In this document: piece after piece, positions 55,196 to 64,000 of the stretch | Position numbering within the stretch: position 1 is the first letter of the stretch | How the letters are laid out: each line of letters opens with the position of its first letter | NCBI GenBank assembly: GCA_047967505.1 | Contig: CM106538.1 | Origin: Dipteris shenzhenensis | Taxonomy: Eukaryota; Polypodiophyta; Polypodiopsida; Gleicheniales | Reading direction: 5' to 3' (one strand) | Length of the DNA stretch: 64,000 nucleotides | Made by a program: the position numbers and the translations under genes | Notes under the pieces: model-generated | The model's database searches: none | Seen by the model: only the letters and a program-made list of their open reading frames with translations | Told to the model about the DNA's origin: nothing

Positions 55196-55643
55196 TTATT
55201 TTATGTCCACGCGATGTTTCTTCAGATTCCGTGCTTGAATTCCAAGGGCTTTAACTACTTTGCTATCACTATATTTTTTAAATGCTGAAGTGTTAGCAAT
55301 CATGTGGAGAGGTGCTCTCTTCGCAGCTAACTTATCAGCACTTTCTACTCTTTTCACAAGACTCAATGATGTCTTTAGATTATCCACTATTGCCATTGAT
55401 ATGGACTGGCTTTGAAAAATTTGTCTCATCGACAACCTCTTGCATATCTGGATGTTTTATAATCTTAGACAAAATGTTAGCCTTCATTCTCAAGTCCAAG
55501 TTCTTTGTGGTATGCTTGAAATGTCGCACAACTATTAATGTCAAGTGTCTCATGTTCCTTTCGGAGCAATGCTGTGGCAGTGCATTGAGCGAGTTCCCGT
55601 CATGGTGTGGCACTTCTAGTTCGGAGTTCTCCATCCTATGCAC
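55196..55643 (-). pseudogene. Decayed minus-strand ORF of unknown family
   Basis: Two overlapping frames read as one protein with a shift near 55430. The first (55643-55380) has RHLTLIVVRHFKHTTKNLDL and IIKHPDMQEVVDE. The second (55435-55196) has VDNLKTSLSLVKRVESADKL and HMIANTSAFKKYSDSKVVKAL, then GIQARNLKKHRVDIK and a stop. The composition is protein-like, with a basic C-terminus. I do not recognise it; it may come from a transposon gene. Confidence 0.4.
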
Positions 55644-55742
55644 AACTATATTTCAATGGTAAATCATAAATTAATGAATGACATAAGAAGACAATACCTT
55701 AAAACATGCATGCTTAATCTTACTGTATGAGAAAGTCATCCT

Positions 55743-55743
55743 G

Positions 55744-55809
<66 letters not shown>
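55743..55809. repeat. (GA)n microsatellite
   Basis: About 67 bp of GA repeats with one GGG interruption. It is followed to about 56060 by irregular GAGA-rich DNA with direct repeats of GAGAGCAATGGACCT (about 55955 and 55981). Confidence 0.97.
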
Positions 55810-55811
<2 letters not shown>

Positions 55812-57314
55812 CTGTAGAATCACTCAAACATAATTGGTTTTTGCGCTAGAGAGAACATACGGTCCAAAGTGCGAGGGCTTCAATGAGAGAGAAGGGGAGA
55901 GCCAGTTTGTACAGAGAATGGAGAGAGCTAAGGAGAGAGAGAGCGGGGGAGAGAGAGCAATGGACCTTTGGGAGAGAGAGAGAGCAATGGACCTCTAGTA
56001 AAGATGAGCGGAGATAATTGCAAGGACAGAGACAGGACTCCACGAGAGAGAAGAGAGTCAACTATCAATGGTTTCAAACATGTGCGAGTGATTCCACGAG
56101 AGAGAAGAGAGTCAATTGAGAGTAGATTCTAGATCGCAGATTCCTCGATGTGCGAGGAAATCATCCTCGATTGAGAGTGGATTGCAGTTATAGATCGTGG
56201 ACTCCTCGATATGTGGAAATCTAATCCAACTGTCAGCGCCTTTTAGTACACAATTTAGTACTATATCTATGCTAGAACCTTTGCCAAAAAGAGTACTTTT
56301 TTAGACACTGTAGCACGCTTTCACCCCCATGGTTAACTTTTAATTACCGTTATCTACTACACGTGACCATGTGGCTTAAGGTCTAAGATTTGGATGAAGA
56401 AGCTCATGATGGGTGATGATGATGCTGAGGAGGTGATGACAACAAAGGTTGGCTGCTTAGTTGAGGAGGGCTATGGACATTGCGTGCTGGTAGAAGGAGC
56501 CGCTACAAAGCTGGGTGCATTGCTTTGTTAGTTGCTATAGGAGACTAGCTCGTTGGACGATCAGTTGACGGAGGAGGTGCCTTGCCTTAGGTCGATTGCC
56601 TGCTTAGTCGGTCTTCTGTTGTGAGCCTCTCAAATGAAGAAGTTTTTAATGATGCACATGGGCGATGATGGAGATTTGCGGTGTGCCTGCTGCGCACAAA
56701 GGCTTGAAGAACTATGGGTCTGTTGAAGAGACATTGACATTGGAGATGTTGCAAATGAAGACGATGATTGCGCGATGATTGCATGGAGATCCTTGCAGAT
56801 GGAGAGGTCTAAGAGATAGCTGCTCAGCTGCTACAGTCTTGTGCTTGCACTATGCATGAGCTTCACCTTTGTCAGTGTTGTTAGGTCATCATAATAGCTT
56901 GAGAGCTTTGTGCACTGTCATTATTTCAATCTATTGATGCTTCTTGCTGTTGCATCGTTCTAGATTTGCCTTGTGCTTGTTGTAGCACGTCGTTGTAGTG
57001 TCATCAAACTGCAAGGTCTTGGTGTTGCTCTCGTGGCATGTGATGTTGTGGTTTGGTGTTGGAGCCTTGCTTTAGTATCTTGAGTCGAGATGATTGCCTT
57101 CGTATAGCTGCCTTTGTTGTAGATCTAGCATTGATCATAGCTACTATTGCATGCTTTCTACCTGGGTCATCTTGCGAGTTATTGTAGTGGCATCTACAAT
57201 GTTCATCTTTGGTTGACATAGAAGTTGTTGTTGATGTACTCTTGGCTTAGTTTGGTCTACACTGTTGGATCTACCTTGTAGCTGTTTAGAGTAAGTTTGC
57301 TAATAAAGTAGCAT

Positions 57315-57317
<3 letters not shown>
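55810..57317. other. Non-coding stretch between microsatellites
   Basis: No gene was recognised. A direct repeat of TTCCACGAGAGAGAAGAG-like sequence occurs at about 56037 and 56092. From 56390 the sequence is T/G-rich with many short frames and no coherent protein. Confidence 0.5.

Positions 57318-57375
<58 letters not shown>
57318..57375. repeat. (TC)n microsatellite
   Basis: An uninterrupted array of about 57 bp. It lies just before the LINE fragment at 57430. Confidence 0.97.
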
Positions 57376-57376
<1 letters not shown>

Positions 57377-57429
57377 AAGGTAGGAAATAGATTTCCTAGA
57401 ATGAATAGACTCACAAACTAGCCAAGAAG

Positions 57430-58420
57430 GATCTACAAGTGAATGGAAAGGAACATTCTTTGGTGTGTTGGTTGCAGTTTGATGCTATCAATCTAGAGAT
57501 TGAGAAGCTCATTAGTCGGGGAGTCTACTACCTCTTCTTTACAAGTAGAGTACTGACAATGGGAGAACTTCAAGAATTTTTTACTTAAGAGCTTGAAATA
57601 CCAGTAGCAGGTTATGCAACGAGTTTCATGGGTAGAGGATTCTTCCTTTTTCGATGTGTTTTCGGAGGCAATTAGGAATAATATTCCTAGTCCGTCTTAC
57701 ATGTTTTCTGGTGTGTAGTGTTGGCTATTCCTTGGAGTGTGTTGTTCAATATTGATGAGCTTAAAAGGACTATGTGTCTATTATTTGGAGAAGAATGTTG
57801 AGCTTGCACTTTTGTAGGAAGTGAAGTGTGGAGCAGATGATGGATGTTGGATCGCATTCAGCCAGATTGGCTTTGATGCCTTCTTGAACTACCCTGTGAG
57901 AGGGGAAGCGAGAGTTTTTGTACTTGTGAACAACCCGGTAGAGGTGAAGGAATTGTTCATGGATGAGGATGGTCAGTTTCTTATAGTGTCGATTTTGGTG
58001 TCTAGTTTCCAATTTAATGTAGTTAATGTGTATGCTTCTAATGATGCTCAAGCTCCTGGGGAGTGCTAGAGGGAATTAAATGAGAAAAGTCCTTTATTTG
58101 GTGGGGATTCAAATATGATTGACAATATGGAAGATAGGTCTCACGCTATGAGGGGGATTTCAGGGTTTGAGCTTGATTATGTTTAGATAAAGGTCTTGTG
58201 GACTGTATTGATTTGGATATTGAATGAGTGGATTTTCCTAGAACAATAGGAGAAAGGGGGATGAGTTTAGGGCAAGTAGAATTGAAAGGGTTTAGGCCAT
58301 AGAGGACCATTGGTGGATGTGTGCTCCTATGGGGAGGAGATGTCTATTCAATTCTGGAATCTCTGATCACACTCCTATGGGGTTGCCATTCTCATTATTG
58401 GGAGAGGCAGTAAGGTTTCA
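57430..58420 (+). mobile_element. LINE fragment A: endonuclease region
   Basis: The open frame 57821-58069 reads NVVNVYASNDAQAPGEC and then, past a stop, FGGDSNMIDNMEDRS. This matches the VNVYAPN and GDFNMV landmarks of the LINE APE-type endonuclease. In later frames RASRIERV and SGISDHTPMG give the usual C-terminal SDHxP block near 58355-58380. The stretch 57430-57700 may be the end of its ORF1. No reverse transcriptase of this copy is present: it is cut off before LINE B starts. Confidence 0.65.
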
Positions 58421-58649
58421 TTTAAATTCAACAAGAAGCTATTGCAGATAAAGGACCTTTGTGAGGAAATTTGGAAGGTTTCAAGTTAGTTGTGGTATGG
58501 AAAGGCAACAGAGAGAAGATGGGGACTGACACTGGAGGTAGAGGTCCTCCAAATCTGACCCTTGCATGGATTTGATGCGGACCTCTTCGACAAAGATGTT
58601 TGGAATGGAGATCCTGCACACTTTCCTCTACTAAAAGAGATGTTTTCAT

Positions 58650-60245
58650 CGCCACCTTCAGAGAATGAACCGTTAAGAACTGTTGCTACGATCCCTCTCT
58701 CTCCAACAGTTGGTAGAGGAAACTCCAAGCAGGCTCCAAGGCCCTCATACATGGGCGTGGTCCAGGAGTTCAGAGGCAGGCTCTTCACCCCCCCTTTCAT
58801 GCATTGTTTTGCTAGCTCTGCCAGCAAAGGAGAACATGAAAGAGCAAGAGAAACTCACAGCTCCCTCAGACTACAAAGCACACGCAATGGAGATGACTAG
58901 GGATCAGCAGGTAAATTAGGAGGAGCCACCGAACGAAGGGTAGGTAGTTTTGATGCTGACGCCGAGGTTGATGGGCTCCTTTCGAGCCAAAAAAAAGAAA
59001 ATTTATAGGCGCCCATCAAGAGCTCCTCTCCTCGCTTCACGGATGGGCCCAATGCAAACAGAGATGCAGGAGGCAGGACTCCCGATTCTTAATCCAAGGA
59101 TGGAGCAAGCAGAGGCCCCAAGACAGCAAACACAAGTGGAGAAACCAAGACACCAGACTATAGAAGAGAAGCTGAAAGCTTTGCAACAGAAGACCCACGA
59201 CAACAACAATTGGAGACTCAACAGCCTGAAGTTGAGGAGAAGCCATCTCCTAAAGTGGTTGCTTTTCTTAATGAGGATAGGCTTGAGCAATCCATAGATT
59301 GGCTTTAATCCCATGCCTTAATAGGGTATCTTCCTGGTCCTAGACCTCCAGTTGCTTTTCTAGAGGGATGGCTTAGAAACAACTAGATAAGAAAAGGACT
59401 TGTGGTCACTAGTGTTAGATTCTTAAGAAAAGGGTTCTTCTTTTTCCTTTTTGAAACAGAGGACATAGCCTGGAAGGCTCTTCACCATGCTCTCTGGACC
59501 ATAAGGCATCAACCTCTCTATCTAGAGTTTTGGTCCCAGGACTTCAACCCTGACAAGCCTAGATCCACCTTTGTACCTATTTCGGTAGAGCTCCCTAACC
59601 TTCCCTTCTCTTTAGTGAACCAAGCTCCTAATCTATGCATAAGCTTAGGGCAAGTGATAGATGTGGAAAAGGAGCAATTCATTAATCCTAGAGGCCACCC
59701 CTAGGTGTGTGTTAGGTTGGATGTTGCTGAGGAGCTCCCAGAGACTTTGGTGATTGTCAACAGAATGGGAGTGTCTATATGGAGCAGCCGTTGGTATACA
59801 AGAACCTTCCTAACTCATGTTTTTTGTGTGGGTTATCAACTCAGATAGTCAGAAGTTGCCCTTTAAAGAGAATGGTTCAGGAGCCAACTCAAGAACAAGC
59901 CAATCTCCCTCCCAAGCCAAAGTGGACTGTCAAAGGTAGGTAGGGTGAAAAATGCAAAAACAGTGGTAGATAATAGTATAGGCAAGACGGCAGATGATCA
60001 GAAGAAGCTTGTTATGTAGTAAGAAAAGGAGAGAGTGACATTTCCTCTGGCAACTAACAATACTTTTGAGGCTCTCATTGACCAAGAAACAGAGAAGTGG
60101 ATACATGACGCACAAATGGAAGAAGCTAAAATCAAACCTGGCTGGTCTAGAGAGTTTGAGGAGGATGTAAATCAATTAGATGCCAGTATGAGTGAATCAG
60201 AATTGGGAGAATCAGAGGAAGAACTCCCTTTGGCACAAAAATAGA
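58650..60245 (+). pseudogene. LINE B ORF1 (DUF4283-type with zinc knuckle)
   Basis: From 59402 a clear DUF4283-like domain reads FFLFETEDIAWKALHHALW, PLYLEFWSQDFNPDKP and LPNLPFSLVNQAPNLC. A stop at about 59702 and a shift lead on to CFLCGLSTQIVRSC, a degenerate CCHC knuckle. A Gln-rich region lies before it (59040-59290) and an acidic tail after it (60025-60245, SESELGESEEELP). Plant L1-type ORF1 proteins bind the element RNA. The start is unclear; ATGs at 58682 or 58838 are candidates. Several stops and shifts make it non-functional. Confidence 0.7.
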
Positions 60246-60374
60246 ATAATCCTACTGGAGCCCTTGCCAAACCTCAAGCCACTACTCTGAACAAGAGAAG
60301 GATATCCCAAGTAAAGGGTTAGAGTGCCCCACCCAAAAGCCCAGCCCCCAAGTCTAAAAAGGGGAAGAGTAAGA

Positions 60375-61160
60375 ATGGTAAATAAACCATTCACTTTTCT
60401 TACACTTAATGTTTGTGGATTAACTAACCCTTGGAGGAGTCAAGAACTAGCCAAGTGGTTGAGAGACAGCTCTTTGTCTCTTACTTTTCTTGTGTTACAA
60501 GAGGTGAAAGTAACTAATGTCACCCTGGAAAATAGACTTAAAAATGTTGACAGTAGAAGAATATGGTACTTCACAAATCATGAGGAAGGTAGAGGTGGCA
60601 CACAGCTGTATCAGTATATGCCCCAACAAGATCCATGGAAAGAAGAACCACATGGGATTCAATGTTGAATTTAGGAAGTGACTGTGTTATTATGGGAGAT
60701 TTCAATATGGTGGAGAATGCTAAAGACACATGGATGCAGAAGGGATCAGTAATTAGGCATCGTGAACTACAAATAAGGGAAGATCTCAAAGAAAATTTGC
60801 AAGTTGTGGACATTGGGACTCCCAGCATTTACACTTAGAGCAATAGATAGGTAGGCAATCTGAGGAGAGAAGTCAGACTAGATAGAGTGTATATTGCTCC
60901 TCTGATTGACCAAGCACGAGAAGTGAAGCAATCAACCTTTTCCTCTCTCACCTTATTAGACCACAAGCCAGTGTTAGCTTGTATTGATTTGGGGAGTGGG
61001 AAGAAAGGCAACCCATGGTTTAAAGCTAACCCCTCCTTGTTCAAGCTGCAGATAGTCCAAAGACAGATTATAGAAAATTGGAACTTTCCTTTGCAGCAGC
61101 TGATTCATTGTCTCAGGGTTGGAAGGATGCTGTTGAAAGGGTCCAGACAGTCTTAAAGGA
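60375..61160 (+). pseudogene. LINE B ORF2: endonuclease domain
   Basis: The domain opens FLTLNVCGLTNPWRSQELAK and LVLQEVKV (first catalytic residues Asn and Glu). It then skips frames to VSVYAP and DCVIMGDFNMVEN (about 60680-60720). It ends RLDRVYIAPLI and LDHKPVLA (SDHxP block, with L for S). It nicks target DNA to prime reverse transcription in active relatives. At least three frame changes occur, so it is dead. Confidence 0.8.
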
Positions 61161-61169
61161 AGCCAAAAA

Positions 61170-62740
61170 AAAAAGAGTTGCCATCAGAGAAAGGAGAATG
61201 GAAAAGCTTAAGAAGGAGATTGAAGTACTTGAACAAAGAGCTAGAAGTAATGATCTCAATGCTCCACCAATTACTGGTCAAAAGAAAAGAAATTCGGATA
61301 TAGGAGCAGATCAAGTTACAAAATGCCAAGATCTACTTCAGGAACTTCAAGAGGATTAGAAAAAAGAGAAATCATGAGGAAATTCCTTTGTTGCAGAAGG
61401 ATGATGGTAAAATGGTTAAATCAGAAGCAGAAAATATTGACATCATAGTCAACCACTTCAAAAACCTTTTGAGTACAACAGACATAACCGATAACAAGGT
61501 CCTAGAGGCTAGAGATAGGTGCCAATCAGCTAGACAAACCAGACTTAGACAAAAACCACTGTGTCTAACTTAGACAAAAGCCATTTGAAAATTGACCTCT
61601 CCCTTTAGGAACTTAAAGAGGCTGCCTTTGCAATGGCTTATGGCAAAACACTTGGAGAAGATGGGCTACCTGCAGAATTCTACAAGTTCTTTTGGGACAC
61701 TGTTGGACCCTCCTTACTGGCTCTTTGGAGAGAGAGTGCTAAACAGGCCTTTCTTCTAGAGCACTCAAATGGAGGGGTAGTTAAGCTTATACCAAAAGAA
61801 GGGGACAGGATAGTTTTAAAAAATTTGAGGCCCCTCACTATGTTAAATTGTTCTTACAAAGATATATGCCAAAGCAATTGCTCTGAGAATAAGATGCAAA
61901 ATGGACAAGTGGATTCTGGAGGAATAGAAGGCTTCATAAAGAACAAGCATCTTCTAGAAGCAATCATCAACTTAAGGGAAAGTTGCACTCATGCTGAAGA
62001 AAGCAATCAAGAGATATGTCTAATTAAAATAGACTTTGATAAGGCATATGACAGACTTAATTGGGATTTTTTTCTTCAGTCACTTAACAGTTTGGGTTTG
62101 AGAACCCAATTCACTTCTTATGTAGCTCTTCTACTCTCTAATGCCTCTGCAAAGGTGTGTGTGAATGGAGAGATGTGTCAGAGCTTCATGTTGAGAAGGT
62201 TCGTAAGACAAGGATGCCCACTGGCACCTCTCTTATTTGCTATAGTCGTTGGTGATGCTTTGGAATGGTTGATAAAAGAGCAGGTGACATTAGGTGAAAT
62301 CAATGGTATAGAGCTCCCCTCAGGAAAGCAGCTACTAGTAAACCAGTAATTTGCAGATGATACTACCTTAACCATTAGAAACATAGATGTAGACATACAA
62401 AGAGCTATATATTGTATGGATATATTCTGTAATGCATCTGGCTCAAAAATAAATCACTCCAAAACAGGTTATGCATTGTTATTTGGAGACACCCAAAACC
62501 GTCTAGATCAGCTAGGTTGTAAGAGAATTCCTCTTGGGCAGATATTCAGACCGTTAGGTATCCCTATGGGGTTCAATGTTAAGATGAAAGACAGATGGGA
62601 TTGGTTCCTAGAAAGGTTAAAAAAAAATAGAGAGACTCAGGAGATTGTAGCAGGCAAACTTGGCAAGACGAAGGGTAGTACTAAACCACTACATATACCC
62701 AATTGCTATATCTTATCTCTCATGCTAGTGTCCTTCTAGA
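61170..62740 (+). pseudogene. LINE B ORF2: reverse transcriptase
   Basis: A linker with RRMEKLKKEIEVLEQRARS (coiled coil) precedes the polymerase. From 61633 it reads GEDGLPAEFYKFFWDTVGPS, LKNLRPLTMLN, IKIDFDKAYDRLNWDF, RRFVRQGCPLAPLLFA and the FADDTT box at 62350-62364. The two catalytic Asp are intact, but an in-frame TAA lies directly before the box (62347-62349). The frame then continues to 62739. The order is standard for plant L1-clade LINEs. Confidence 0.88.
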
Positions 62741-64000
62741 ATAGGTTTAGAAAAGTTCATAAGGATCTGTAGATCCTTCTTATGGGGGGGGAGTGACACT
62801 AGAAGAAGAATAGCTAAGGCCAAGTGGGCTTTCTGCACCAGACCAAGAAAGGAAGGAGGCTTGGGTGTTATAAATATATAGCTACACTAGTAGCCTATAA
62901 ATTAGCAGTTACATGGATAATCAAAGCCATCACTACTCCTGAAAGTGATTGGGCTAACCTCCTCCTCAGGAACTTCAAGCATGTGAGGCCTCACAAAGCT
63001 CCTAAATGGAAGGATTATCCCGTTTTATAAGCCATAGGGAATCCAAAACCATGCACTACCAAAGGGAGCCAGTTGTGGAAAACCCTATGGGGGGCCTTTG
63101 AACAATTAATTAGCCACATCATTCTATATGGAAAAGGAAGCGTAATGGCTTTAGACTCAATCTAGGTTTCTATCTTTTTCACTAAACAACAGCTAAGTGA
63201 CAATGACTTCCTGAGGGCATGGCACTTGGGGAAGAAAGGGCTATCTTGTTGGAGGGATTTATGGGACAAGACCAATTTCAGGTGGAAGACTTGGTTGGAG
63301 ATAAGAAGAGAATTCAGACTCAAGATTTCAGACCAAGAGTTGATAATGGGCAGAATTAAACTGTGGGAGGGGGACATCATTTGGAAAGGGGGCAGAATTC
63401 TTAATTTCCCTTGAGAGTTTGGATGGGTAGGCAGATCAACCCTCTTACCTATACCCACTCCATCTGAAGGCATAGATGAGATTGTTACTAAACTAAAATC
63501 TAGATTGAACAATTCTGACAATGAAAGAAAATGGGTTATCAGATTTGAGTTGATTTGGGACAGAAGAATCCTTGAGAAAATGTCCACACTGTTATGGCTA
63601 ATTCTACACAAGGCTATTTGGACCAAGTGCAGAAGCTTCAGCATTGGTAAGGGAGATGGTACATGCAAACATTGTGTGGGCATCAATGAAGACATCTTCC
63701 ATTTGTCTATAGCTTGCCCCAGAGCAAGAAAAGTCTAGAAATTAGTGCAATTAAGAATAGGTGAACCTATAAATTGGAAGTCTATTCTTTTGGGAGATGC
63801 TCTCAAAATTCCTAATGCCACATGGGCACACATCAAAGCTTATGCACTATGGTTTATTTGGATATCCAAAAATGCTTTTCAATTCAATGAAGAGGTCATG
63901 CATGCTGAATAGATCTTTGTTAATTGGTATGAATGCTATGTTCTTACTAAGTGATCACTATGTGCCGTGGTCCCAGGCCAAGTTCTTATTGGACCAAGAA
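62741..64000 (+). pseudogene. LINE B ORF2: C-terminal region with zf-RVT, cut by window end
   Basis: Segments KAKWAFCTRPRKEGGLGV, LVAYKLAVTWIIKAI and WRDLWDKTNFRWKTWLEI lead to a zf-RVT module near 63570-63740 (LWLILHKAIWTKCRSF, CKHCVGINEDIFHL, ACPRARK). The terminal part, KIPNATWAHIKAYALWFIW, runs to about 63950. Neither a poly(A) tail nor a target-site duplication is inside the window. Confidence 0.8.

Noticed and set aside
1-64000. tRNA or rRNA genes
   Set aside because: No cloverleaf with matching A and B boxes and no rRNA-like sequence was noticed. A systematic scan was not possible by eye.

Overview
The window is nuclear DNA of a land plant, most likely a homosporous fern. The evidence is an intronless PPR gene built from near-identical 101-residue units of the fern/lycophyte type, a plant leucine-rich-repeat extensin (LRX) gene, plant LINE and Ty3/gypsy elements, GT-AG introns, and long CT/GA microsatellites. 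The fern assignment rests on the character of the proteins and was not tested by a search. Only two host genes look intact: an LRX cell-wall protein (minus, 3691-6072) and a PLS-class PPR protein (minus, 48776-51244). Most of the rest is transposable-element DNA in different stages of decay.

Layout. 1-3600 has no recognisable gene. 3691-7320 holds LRX, its leader and a homopurine/homopyrimidine tract. 7321-10233 is non-coding with repeats. 10234-33029 is a head-to-tail array of one Ty3/gypsy family on the plus strand: a 3' remnant, a shared LTR (11623-12585), a nearly complete but decayed element (tRNA-Asp-like primer site, gag, zinc knuckles, protease, RT, RNase H, integrase, then several extra modules), a stub LTR at 27169, a second copy that lacks RT/RNase H/integrase, and a closing LTR (32501-33029). 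The extra modules after integrase are a second retropepsin-like domain, a TQEP-repeat segment, an antisense ORF, a coiled-coil ORF, and an unknown ORF (ORFX) next to the polypurine tract.

33030-35909 is non-coding with short repeats and a GGA-rich block. 35910-43147 is the most unusual part. It has a LINE scrap, an intron-containing gene with an RNase H-fold transposase-like layout (plus), a convergent multi-exon gene of unknown family (minus) broken by a 26-bp tandem duplication, then four hairpins of constant 67-68 bp span and a duplicated ~400-bp block. Together these may be an undescribed DNA transposon. 43587-47997 is a 5'-truncated chromovirus with a chromodomain and its 3' LTR. 48776-51244 is the PPR gene. 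51245-57429 is mostly non-coding, with LTR-like debris, a decayed minus-strand ORF and microsatellites. 57430-64000 holds an older LINE fragment followed by a longer LINE copy (DUF4283-type ORF1, endonuclease, RT, zf-RVT) that runs off the end of the window.

All calls come from reading the sequence and translations by eye. No database search or alignment program was used.
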